From BM524 sp041554435 (lineage in GTDB: Bacteria; Bacteroidota; Bacteroidia; Bacteroidales; F082): a stretch of 15,851 bases of DNA. Positions 1 through 6,203 of the stretch are shown here, one piece after another. The stretch spans positions 1 through 15,851 of the forward strand of contig JBFFLX010000077.1 in NCBI GenBank assembly GCA_041554435.1. Direction: 5' to 3'. Under the pieces are notes generated by a model. That model saw only the letters and a list, made by a program, of their open reading frames with translations. It did no database searches and had not been told where the DNA came from. The translations under genes were made by a program, and so were the position numbers. Each line of letters starts with the position of its first letter. Positions within the stretch are counted from its first letter, which is position 1.

Positions 1-833
1 AAATAAATCAATTTATTCACCTGACGCAATCATACTTCAGGTTACACCTTGGTATTGCCATATCAATTTTTTTATTTATACTTTTATTTCAGCCTTTCGA
101 AGTTGATAAATTTGAATTTGAGAACAAGAATCTTTTTCTGGCCGGATTTGGAATAATCGTTTTGATATTTCTGATTTCCGCTCAAATAATATTTCAACGC
201 ATTCCCCTAGACAATGAGAATGAAAATAGCGATAAGCCCTTTTACATTCCCCTTTATTACTTTTTTCTGGTAGTTAGCACAAGTCTTGCTTTTATTTTTT
301 ACCTAAGATATGTTGGAGAGACAAGTATCACTTACTATATCGTTGTTAAGGTAATTTACATTTGCTTAAGCCTTCCGGTAACTATGTATTTAAAGTTCAG
401 AATAAATTCGTACCAGTTCCGGCTTAAAAAACTTTTACAAGAAAGCAGTCCAATGCAAGATAAACAAAAGCAGAATTCAGATAGTTATGCGAATATGTAT
501 ATCGAAATTGTTTCGGAAAATGAATCGGAAAATTTCAGGATTCAGGTGTCAGAAATAGTTTATGCAAAATCGGCTGACAATTATGTTGAAATAGGCTATC
601 ATGATGAAGGAATTGTAAAGAAGAAAATGATTAGAAATACATTGAGAAAGGTTGAGTTACAACTTGGAGTATTCAATAATTTCATCCGTACCCATCGTAC
701 CTGTTTGGTAAATATTCAATATATAGAAAAACTCAATAAAAATTTCAACACCCATTGGTTAAGCCTTGATAAAACCAAAGAAACCATTCCTGTATCACGA
801 CAGTATTTATTGGCAGTGAAAGACCTCCTATAG
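1..833 (+). CDS. Membrane-anchored LytTR-family transcription regulator (5' end outside window)
   Basis: The frame is open to the left edge: there is no stop from position 3 and no ATG before the first hydrophobic segments, so the start lies outside and 276 residues are visible. Four hydrophobic segments (visible residues about 16-32, 43-63, 80-101, 110-130) are followed by a polar linker and a C-terminal LytTR DNA-binding domain (about 165-276). Hallmarks of that domain are YAKSADNYVEI (187-197), IRTHRTCLVN (228-237) and IPVSRQY (262-268). LytTR domains bind DNA through beta strands. Here there is no response-regulator receiver domain visible, so the membrane part probably senses the signal or recruits a partner; that is inference. 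It sits about 150 bp upstream of a membrane-lipid desaturase on the same strand. The family call is firm; target genes are unknown. No convincing terminator follows the TAG stop. Confidence 0.88.
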   Translation, partial: INQFIHLTQSYFRLHLGIAISIFLFILLFQPFEVDKFEFENKNLFLAGFGIIVLIFLISAQIIFQRIPLDNENENSDKPFYIPLYYFFLVVSTSLAFIFYLRYVGETSITYYIVVKVIYICLSLPVTMYLKFRINSYQFRLKKLLQESSPMQDKQKQNSDSYANMYIEIVSENESENFRIQVSEIVYAKSADNYVEIGYHDEGIVKKKMIRNTLRKVELQLGVFNNFIRTHRTCLVNIQYIEKLNKNFNTHWLSLDKTKETIPVSRQYLLAVKDLL

Positions 834-949
834 TAACTCAGGGGCGAATGTCACTCACCATGAATTAATGTTACACACACGATATTTTGTGATTTATCCC
901 AAATAAATTGGCAACAGACCCTTAAATTTTTTTCCCTGAAAGTCTGTCG

Positions 950-957
950 TAACTTTG
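950..957 (+). promoter_or_regulatory. Bacteroidota -7 promoter box upstream of the desaturase
   Basis: TAACTTTG matches the Bacteroidota primary-sigma -7 consensus TAnnTTTG exactly and ends 27 bp before the desaturase ATG, giving a short leader. No clear TTTG-type -33 element is seen. An inverted pair, ACAGAC at 914-919 and GTCTGT at 942-947, brackets the -33 region and could be an operator; that is inference. Confidence 0.6.
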
Positions 958-984
958 TGTCAATTAATAAAATAAGATTACAAA

Positions 985-2118
985 ATGAAGCATTTAAAAT
1001 ATAATAAAGATAAACAAGAGTTTGCTATAGAATTACGGAATAATGTAAAAGCATACTTTGAAAACAACGGAATAGAAAAACACGGAGGTGCAAAAATATT
1101 GCTTAAAGCCTTATTTATGGCATTGGTTTATTTTGTTCCTTACGGCCTGATGCTCACGGGAGTATTCAGTTCATTGGGTTCGGTATTAATTTGCTGGATG
1201 ATTATGGGACTTGGGATGTCGGGAATTGGCATGGCAACCATGCACGATGCAAATCATGGCTCATTTTCTAAATACCCTTGGGTAAACAATTTATTTGGGA
1301 GTTCCTTGTATTTACTTGGCGGATTCCCTGCAACATGGAAACAGCAGCATAATGTTTTGCACCACAGGTACACAAATATCGAAGGCCACGATGAGGATAT
1401 TGCGCATGGCGGCATTTTACGTTTCTCACCACACAAGCCCTTAAAGAAAGTGCATAAATATCAATATATCTATGCCTGGTTTTTGTATGGGCTGATGACA
1501 TTTTCGGCGGCAACAATGAAAGACTTTAAACAACTGAGAAAGTATAATAAGTAATCGGCTTTGAGTAGCGATGCAAAATACAAACAATTATTCCTTAAGT
1601 TATTGGGTTCAAAAATTATGTATTATACAGTTTTCCTTGCTTTACCCATAATACTTATTCCTTTGGCCTGGTATTGGATTTTGTTGGGTTTTATGATTAT
1701 GCATTTTACCAGCGGACTGATTTTAAGTGCAATTTTTCAATCAGCACATGTGGTGCCTACCTCCGACTATCCATTGCCCGATAACAATGACGAAATGAGC
1801 AATAACTGGAATATTCATCAGTTGCACACAACAAGCGATTTTGCACCCGGCAGTAAAATATTCACATGGTTTATTGGCGGACTAAATTATCAGGTGGTTC
1901 ATCATCTTTTTCCCAATATCAGCCATGTTCATTATAAGAATCTGGCAAAAATTGTCAGGAAAACGGCTGAAAAACATCAACTCCCGTATCATGTAAACAA
2001 AACCTTTGTGGGAGCGCTTTATCAACATACTTTAATGTTAAAATCGCTTGGCACAAGCAAAAAAACAGCATCTTCTCAAATTGAATTTTCCGGAAGTAAT
2101 GAGGTTGTTAACGCATAA
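985..2118 (+). pseudogene. Membrane fatty-acid desaturase, interrupted by one in-frame TAA
   Basis: One continuous frame encodes a membrane di-iron acyl desaturase, which introduces double bonds into acyl chains of membrane lipids. The three histidine boxes are present: HDANH (residues 87-91), QHNVLHH (121-127) and QVVHHLFP near the C-terminus. The last is the QxxHH form, but there is no cytochrome b5 domain. Hydrophobic pairs lie at about 37-85, around 165 and in the second half. The only defect is a TAA at 1552-1554, codon 190, just after RKYNK in the cytoplasmic loop between boxes two and three. Reading continues in the same frame to a TAA ending at 2118. Apart from that codon, length (about 377 codons) and motifs fit an intact family member. 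A one-base change (for example CAA to TAA) or a sequencing error explains it. The downstream half has no plausible ATG near its beginning, so it is unlikely to be an independent gene. Without readthrough the product lacks the third box and would be inactive. Confidence 0.85.
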
Positions 2119-2138
2119 ATTTATCACTTTTATAAATT

Positions 2139-2243
2139 ATTAGAATTCTCATCATGGAATATTTTAAACAGAACATCTTGCAATTAGCCCTAATATCAGG
2201 CAATTACAAACAATTATTATTTCGAACAGCATTAGTTTTTAAT
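2139..2243. repeat. Dispersed intergenic repeat, copy R1
   Basis: This spacer after the desaturase holds a copy of a repeat found four times in the window. Shared pieces are ATTATTAGAATTCTCATCAT, GGAATATTTTAAACAG and, in common with R3 only, ATCAGGCAATTACA followed by ACAATTATTATT and AACAGC. A weak all-AT hairpin (arms 2118-2124 and 2132-2138) lies at its left edge and is not a convincing terminator. Confidence 0.6.
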
Positions 2244-2257
2244 GTGATAAACTGATT

Positions 2258-2489
2258 TCATGGTTTGTATTTTTTCTCCATATCTTCTATTAATTTTCTG
2301 ACAATTTTTGCCGATTCCGAAATATAGTATTCCTTGTTTGGATCAATGCTAAATTCTATTTTTTATGCAGTGGTTTCAATAACAAATTTGTCAGGTTAAA
2401 CAACTCAAATTATAGCATCAAATCCATTTTCTAATTTAGGTTTATCAATGTTTTCTAAATCTATTCCATTTATTTCAATAATAGTAGCA
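2258..2489 (-). pseudogene. Decayed fragment of a hypothetical protein gene (three in-frame stops)
   Basis: One minus-strand frame gives a protein-like sequence for about 77 codons, interrupted by TGA at 2407-2405, TAA at 2398-2396 and TAA at 2365-2363, and ending at TGA 2260-2258. The readable parts are IEINGIDLENIDKPKLENGF, PDKFVIETTA and a C-terminal helix-rich stretch containing EYYISESAKIVRKLIEDME. The first stop would be Trp and the others Gln or Lys after single-base changes. The 5' end is lost where the frame meets the left arm of the palindrome at 2490. I do not recognise the family. Decay, rather than chance, is supported by the coherent charged and hydrophobic pattern continuing across all three stops in one frame. 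Confidence 0.55.
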
Positions 2490-2554
2490 CCAGTTAATAG
2501 GACACAATTATCCTTTTATCTGAAGGGGGATTTTAATTGTCCCCTATTAACTGG
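2490..2554. repeat. 21-bp near-perfect inverted repeat (hairpin element)
   Basis: The arms CCAGTTAATAGGACACAATTA (2490-2510, shown without break as 20 plus one) and its partner at 2534-2554 match at 19 of 21 positions, with a 23-bp loop. The right arm read on the minus strand begins CCAGTTAATAGGGGACA. The structure abuts the truncated gene fragment on one side. It could be a REP/MITE-like mobile palindrome or the remains of insertion-sequence ends. There is no transposase in the window. Confidence 0.6.
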
Positions 2555-2625
2555 CGCATATTTGTCAGACTTCAAGAATATTAAAATGACATAAAGAAAT
2601 GAAATATTCTATCCTCTGCAATTAT

Positions 2626-3369
2626 TTAATTAATTGTTGTTTCTAATTGACCATTTGTAATATTCACTGTAGCTGATGAGTTAGGGTCAGTTCCGACACA
2701 ATGGAAAGAAACTTTAATTCTAGATGTTTGATCATCGAATTCCAAAATATTTATCGACCCGGAACCACTTGTGGATGTGAATATTTGACCATTACCTGGG
2801 AAATACTGTATAGAATAATCGGTCATGCTAACATCGTGACTACCAGTTGTAAAATCCTCCGGAATACGAATTATCATATTTTGAGAACCATTTAAAGCAG
2901 AAATTTGAATAATACCCGATATGGTACTTTTAGTCAATTTTGTTGGATTATATGGTATTCCATCAACTACTGCACTAAACGAACTAGTGATTTTTTTAAG
3001 TGTTGTGAATGAAATTTGATTTCCATAACCGGTTTCGGTTTCATTTGTCGCGTATGAACGAACATAGTAGGTAGTTTCATCGTCAAGTCCAGTAATATAA
3101 CTGTTGAAACTTTGTGTTGTATCATCAACAGTGTAACTGTCTAAAATTGTTGGGTTTTCATTTTTACTCCAACAAACCCCTTGTGTTACTATGGATGACC
3201 CACCATCACTTACAATAGTACCACCACTTTTGGCACTTTTGTATGTAATGTCACTAATTTCAATTGTTGTCAACTTGGGTGCAGTTACGTTTTGTTCATC
3301 GTTTTTTTTGCAACTACTGATGAAAATAACTAACATCATTGATAAGCTAATTGTCAAATAATTTCTCAT
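2626..3369 (-). CDS. Surface/periplasmic lipoprotein with FN3-like and DUF6252-like domains
   Basis: This 247-residue protein starts with a lipoprotein signal peptide: a hydrophobic core followed by the lipobox ISSC, with the lipidated Cys at residue 20 and then KKND. Residues about 32-124 look like a Bacteroidota FN3-type beta-sandwich, with GVCWSKNENPT and TYYVRSYATNETETGYGNQ as the characteristic strand pattern. Residues 128-247 (FSAVVDGIPY at the start, GSGSINI, then VNITNGQ near the end) resemble the DUF6252 domain found in many Bacteroidota lipoproteins. No enzymatic residues stand out, so a binding or structural role at the envelope is the most that can be said. The ATG has only an A-rich leader. 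The gene is monocistronic: the nearest upstream gene on the same strand ends 313 bp away. Confidence 0.8.
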   Translation of the reverse strand: MRNYLTISLSMMLVIFISSCKKNDEQNVTAPKLTTIEISDITYKSAKSGGTIVSDGGSSIVTQGVCWSKNENPTILDSYTVDDTTQSFNSYITGLDDETTYYVRSYATNETETGYGNQISFTTLKKITSSFSAVVDGIPYNPTKLTKSTISGIIQISALNGSQNMIIRIPEDFTTGSHDVSMTDYSIQYFPGNGQIFTSTSGSGSINILEFDDQTSRIKVSFHCVGTDPNSSATVNITNGQLETTIN

Positions 3370-3578
3370 TTTTTTTTCGTTTAATTGATTTGTTAATAAT
3401 ATTTAAGTTTCTGTAATAATTATTCTACACATTTGTATTTCGTTTGTTGCATACATTAGCCAAAACATATACTCAATTGTACGACCAGTTTTGAATTTTT
3501 TTTAGTAAATTGTAGAAGGATTTCTACTGTTCCTTTAGTCACCTGATAGTATTATGTTATTTGTGGATTTGCTAGTTT

Positions 3579-3627
3579 TAATTGCCATTAATTAATATAA
3601 GTTTAATTAAATGCCTCATGGCAATTA
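3579..3627. repeat. Inverted repeat in the spacer upstream of the lipoprotein gene
   Basis: TAATTGCCAT (3579-3588) pairs perfectly with ATGGCAATTA (3618-3627), with inner AT-rich partial complementarity, so a cruciform or RNA hairpin could form. The spacer 3370-3682 otherwise holds repeat copy R2 and no gene that I can support. Confidence 0.45.
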
Positions 3628-3647
3628 CCTTGCTGCAGACATGTTTA

Positions 3648-3690
3648 TTTTTGGATTATTAGTATTCACATCATGGATTACTTTAAACAG
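3648..3690. repeat. Dispersed intergenic repeat, copy R2
   Basis: It carries TTTTTGGATTATTAG, TATTCACATCATGG and ATTACTTTAAACAG. It aligns with R1, R3 and R4 over the full core. It overlaps the TAA stop (3685-3683) of the adjacent membrane-protein gene, so the repeat supplies that gene's last codons. Confidence 0.6.
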
Positions 3691-4234
3691 TCCTGAATTT
3701 TAGTATTTCTTCCTCAGTAATTTTTCTGAAAGAGAATCTATATCCTTCATAGATTGCAATTCCGTAGAATAAAATATCCATTGGACTAAAAGTTGATAGC
3801 ATTATTTCAGGTATTATGCTATAATCAAGCAGTTGAAGGGTTTCTAAATATCCATATCCTTCATCATTTGCCGCAAAGCCTACTAAACTTAAAAAGTTTC
3901 CTAAAATGCAGCCAACAACCGAAAGCAAGGCTCCAATAATTCCAAAAATCTTATCCAAACCCTTACCTGTTAATCTTATAGCAAAACCAACCATTAAACC
4001 AACAGCTACTGCCATATATCCGATTTGGTAGCCGGTAGCAACAGTGATTGCAGCCCATAAAACACCACCAATAACAGCAGCAATCAGCCCTCCAAAAATT
4101 CCGAGAGGTAAATTTTGATCAAGTCTCAGCTGTTCAATCCACTGATTAAACTTATCCTGATCAATTTCCATCTCGCTAGATTTTTGAGATAAATCGTCAT
4201 TTGCTTTGTTTGTTTTTTCTACTTCGTTCTCCAT
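3683..4234 (-). CDS. Small integral membrane protein, function unknown
   Basis: This 183-residue protein has a charged, Lys/Glu/Asp-rich cytoplasmic-looking N-terminus (1-40) followed by hydrophobic segments at about 43-67, 70-90, 95-120 and 150-167. There are no signal peptide and no enzymatic motifs. Gly-rich membrane stretches (IFGGLIAAVIGGVLWAAITV; GYQIGYMAVAVGLMVGFAIR) recall a family of uncharacterised Bacteroidota membrane proteins, but I cannot name it. The ATG at 4234 is preceded by an A/T-rich leader and no good Shine-Dalgarno, as is usual in the phylum. The gene stands alone between repeat copies R2, which contains its stop, and R3, about 75 bp upstream of its start. Confidence 0.75.
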   Translation of the reverse strand: MENEVEKTNKANDDLSQKSSEMEIDQDKFNQWIEQLRLDQNLPLGIFGGLIAAVIGGVLWAAITVATGYQIGYMAVAVGLMVGFAIRLTGKGLDKIFGIIGALLSVVGCILGNFLSLVGFAANDEGYGYLETLQLLDYSIIPEIMLSTFSPMDILFYGIAIYEGYRFSFRKITEEEILKFRTV

Positions 4235-4308
4235 ATATTTAAGATTTGAGTTTGTGTTTTTTGTTAACTTCTTATTTATATTATGTCTTTTTAATTAACC
4301 ATTATTCA

Positions 4309-4430
4309 GATTTGTTCAATTTTTGGATTCAGATAATCTCATCGTGGATTAATTGAGGGGATAAATTTAGCAATTACACAACACCATCAGGTAATTACAT
4401 ACAATTATTATTGCAAACAGCCGTAATTTT
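4309..4430. repeat. Dispersed intergenic repeat, copy R3
   Basis: The core CAGATTTGTTCAATTTTTGG then ATTCAGATAATCTCATCGTGG aligns with R2 and R4. The distal part, with ATCAGGTAATTACAT, ACAATTATTATT and AACAGC, aligns only with R1. It diverges from the others at TTTAAACAG. It lies in the spacer 4235-4565, whose remainder is the G/T-rich patch annotated next. Confidence 0.6.
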
Positions 4431-4458
4431 TACTGGTTTTAAATAATTTTATGAAGTA

Positions 4459-4553
4459 AGGGCGGGATATTGCTTTTGATTAAGCATTGGGCAATGTGGG
4501 GGTGATTTTTTGTTTATTAGTTTTTGTTTGTGAATTGGGGTTTGGGTTGGGTG
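4459..4553. other. G/T-rich strand-asymmetric patch in a spacer
   Basis: On the plus strand nearly all the guanines of this spacer occur in runs: GGGCGGG at 4460-4466, GGG at 4489, GGGGG at 4498 and GGGGTTTGGGTTGGG at 4537-4551. On the transcribed minus strand this gives a C/A-rich 3' untranslated region just after the stop at 4566. Three G-runs are close enough for a quadruplex and the fourth is about 35 nt away, so a canonical G4 is not met. I see no gene in it. Confidence 0.35.
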
Positions 4554-4565
4554 TTATTCCTCTTT

Positions 4566-5102
4566 TTAATAATATCTTCTGGATATCCGTCTAAACAATC
4601 TGTCAAAATCTGCTAAAACGTCTGGAAGTGTAAAAATCCTTGCATCCGAAATTGATAAATTGAGTTTTCCATTAGATGTTTCTACTATGTAAAAATATGA
4701 CCCACCGCCCATTTTATTACCAATTATTCCATTGGTAGTGTCAGGTTTTGTATAGTTTAAATCAATATCTAGTAAACCTGAAGTCAAAATATAATTTACA
4801 ACAGAATCATAATCTACAGAACTGATGTCCTGACACTTAACTGCAGTATCCATGGAGTCATATTTATCCAGATATTGAGGACGCATTTTATTTCTGGGGA
4901 GTAGTACAGTTCTGCTACAAATTTTATTATTTGATATTTCGATTTCCTTTATTTCAAATGGAGGTCGCTGATATGATTGAGAACTGTATACTCTAATAAA
5001 ATCAAGCTGATTTTCAATTGTTTTTTGACCAAAACAAAATTTAGACAGAAGAAGCACTAATAGAACACTCGTTTGAGATATAATTATTAATTGTTTAATC
5101 AT
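4566..5102 (-). CDS. Exported hypothetical protein (178 aa)
   Basis: I choose the ATG at 5102, which has an A-rich leader and opens directly into a signal peptide. The longer frame would begin with TTG. Residues 1-25 are a type I signal peptide (MIKQLIIISQTSV, a Leu-rich core, then CFG before Gln26). The Cys at 23 is not in a lipobox. The mature part of about 150 residues is soluble, with no internal membrane segment. It contains a Gly-rich turn, NKMGGGSYFYIVE, and an Arg-rich C-terminus ending FRRISRRYY. I do not recognise the family, and no catalytic motif is visible. A small periplasmic protein is likely. The gene is flanked by R3 downstream and R4 upstream. It shares no operon with its neighbours: the next upstream gene on the strand ends over 230 bp away. 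Confidence 0.7.
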   Translation of the reverse strand: MIKQLIIISQTSVLLVLLLSKFCFGQKTIENQLDFIRVYSSQSYQRPPFEIKEIEISNNKICSRTVLLPRNKMRPQYLDKYDSMDTAVKCQDISSVDYDSVVNYILTSGLLDIDLNYTKPDTTNGIIGNKMGGGSYFYIVETSNGKLNLSISDARIFTLPDVLADFDRLFRRISRRYY

Positions 5103-5187
5103 TTTTTTCTTTTTATAATTTTTTATCAATTCTCCCCTTGACTACTTCTATAAATAACCGGAGAACTCATCCAAATAGTAGATTGCT

Positions 5188-5243
5188 AATTTGTTCACGT
5201 TTACGGATTATCAATGTTCTCATTGAGGATTATTTTAAACAAT
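5188..5243. repeat. Dispersed intergenic repeat, copy R4
   Basis: GCTAATTTGTTCACGTTTAC, GGATTATCAATG and TTCTCATTGAGGATTATTTT align with R3 and R2. Inside this copy TCAATG and CATTGA form a 6-bp hairpin. The following stretch, 5245-5335, is more GC-rich than its surroundings and is discussed as a finding. Confidence 0.6.
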
Positions 5244-5333
5244 CCAATGTATTATTAATGCCACAAGCATTATTTGCTGTTTTCATTCTCATGCCCGTTG
5301 CTTCACTGCCCGGATATGTTTTTACACTTGGCC

Positions 5334-5678
5334 TTAATAATTAAATAACACTCTGAGTACTACAATTATTACACCAACCAGATAAATTGTTGTGAAAATT
5401 ATTTTATTGTATCTAGCCAACCAATTTGGCAAGAAAATATCAAAATTGTCTTTTTTTGAATTAGAGTATTTTCGTGCAATGAGTGTCAATGGACAAAACA
5501 TATTAAAAATTATTAGCACAATTCCTTCTGCAATCACCAAACCTATGGCTATCCATGTAAAAGAGTTAATTTTATTGCTAATCCCAGAAAATAGAATATA
5601 AAAGATCACAAAAACAAAAAATGTCCAAATCAATGTATGCACAAATTTTATAACAAATAATTTTCGGGTATTATTCAT
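5334..5678 (-). CDS. Three-helix membrane protein, function unknown
   Basis: This 114-residue protein has hydrophobic segments at about 11-31, 41-62 and 91-111 and no signal peptidase site. After the second helix comes FCPLTLIARKY; a CPLT motif in a small three- or four-helix protein recalls the DUF2784 family, but the match is by eye and uncertain. It then has a conserved-looking loop, DNFDIFLPNWLARYN. The ATG at 5678 is preceded by TTAGAG, and a Bacteroidota -7 box lies at 5772-5765, so the gene is probably transcribed alone. It is the last unit of the repeat-separated series of single genes. Confidence 0.75.
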   Translation of the reverse strand: MNNTRKLFVIKFVHTLIWTFFVFVIFYILFSGISNKINSFTWIAIGLVIAEGIVLIIFNMFCPLTLIARKYSNSKKDNFDIFLPNWLARYNKIIFTTIYLVGVIIVVLRVLFNY

Positions 5679-5764
5679 CTCTAATATCTTAAATAGATGT
5701 ATGATATATTGGAATTAAATTGCATCACATTTTATCTTCAAATTATTTCTGAAACTGAGCAAGC

Positions 5765-5772
5765 CAAATTTA
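5765..5772 (-). promoter_or_regulatory. Bacteroidota -7 promoter box for the three-helix membrane protein
   Basis: On the minus strand the sequence reads TAAATTTG, an exact match to TAnnTTTG, about 87 bp upstream of the ATG at 5678. The leader would be about 80 nt. No good -33 TTTG is seen 17-23 bp further up. In an AT-rich spacer this match could be chance. Confidence 0.4.
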
Positions 5773-5815
5773 TAATTTATTTTCCTAAATTATCGTATCA
5801 TACATTTTTAAATAG

Positions 5816-5856
5816 AAAAAACCCCGTGTGGTAGATATTTGCCAACCGCACGGGGT
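5816..5856 (-). terminator. Strong intrinsic terminator
   Basis: A 12-bp stem (5821-5832 with 5845-5856; ACCCCGTGTGGT against ACCGCACGGGGT, one G-U pair) carries a 12-nt loop and is followed on the minus strand by six U. It is GC-rich in an AT-rich spacer. It ends minus-strand transcription coming from the small gene at 5970 and possibly from the PorP operon about 350 bp upstream. The plus-strand tail is poorer in U. Confidence 0.9.
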
Positions 5857-5877
5857 ATATTTTGGGTTTTATCAATC

Positions 5878-5970
5878 TTAATTTGTTGTATTATTTGAGT
5901 TTCCTTTATCTAACCCAAAATACAAACTCAGCGTTTTAATAATTGCATCAATTTCTGTTGCTAACTTCAT
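5878..5970 (-). CDS. Candidate 30-residue small protein
   Basis: A 31-codon frame runs from ATG at 5970 to TAA at 5880-5878 and lies 22 bp before the strong terminator, as in a complete small transcription unit. The peptide begins MKLATEIDAIIKTL, continues LSLYFGLDKGN and ends in an Asn/Thr-rich tail. Residues 1-19 would make an amphipathic helix. There are no Cys and no signal peptide. Two TAGTTTTT boxes, one mismatch from TAnnTTTG, lie upstream on the same strand (about 5975-5982 and 6032-6039). The nearer one would leave an almost leaderless mRNA. I do not recognise the family. The alternative is that the stretch is a non-coding RNA or 3' region of the PorP operon and the frame is chance. 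Confidence 0.4.
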   Translation of the reverse strand: MKLATEIDAIIKTLSLYFGLDKGNSNNTTN

Positions 5971-5992
5971 ATAAAAAACTATGCTTGTCAAG

Positions 5993-6016
5993 GGTAAAAA
6001 ACAGTAGGTTTTTACC
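5993..6016. repeat. Small hairpin upstream of the candidate small gene
   Basis: GGTAAAAA (5993-6000) pairs perfectly with TTTTTACC (6009-6016) around an 8-nt loop. No U-tract follows on either strand, so it is not a standard terminator. The rest of 6017-6203, after the PorP stop, shows no gene or further structure that I can support. Confidence 0.4.
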
Positions 6017-6203
6017 TAATATAAACTCTAGGAAAAACTAAGGTTAAAATATTTATATTATTGATTATCTGCTATTTAAAAATTTCAACGCCGGAATAAT
6101 TTTTTTTTAGGAAAAATGAAAAAATTCTGGAAACTGAAAAAGTTTGTAAATATCTGTATTTTGTAGAGTAAATTTTAAAACAGAAAAACGCCATATAAAA
6201 ACA

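Noticed and set aside
1561..2118. Second half of the desaturase as a separate gene starting at TTG 1561
   Set aside because: It is in the same frame as the first half, separated by only one stop and two sense codons. It begins mid-domain and holds only the third histidine box.
2139..5243. Integron attC sites or a CRISPR array as an explanation of the intergenic repeats
   Set aside because: The repeats are hundreds of bp apart and divergent, with no GTTRRRY/RYYYAAC pairs, no integrase, no cas genes and no regular spacers.
5697..5805. Ten-bp inverted pair ATGTATGATA / TATCATACAT flanking the spacer at 5706-5796
   Set aside because: It is simple AT-rich sequence with 89 bp between the arms. 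A match of this size is not surprising in this spacer and no element boundary coincides with it.
6116..6166. A 16-codon plus-strand frame, MKKFWKLKKFVNICIL, with AGGAAAA before the ATG
   Set aside because: It is very short, lies antisense in the PorP 3' flank, and has no terminator or promoter. It looks like the start of an exported protein but most likely arose by chance in A-rich sequence.
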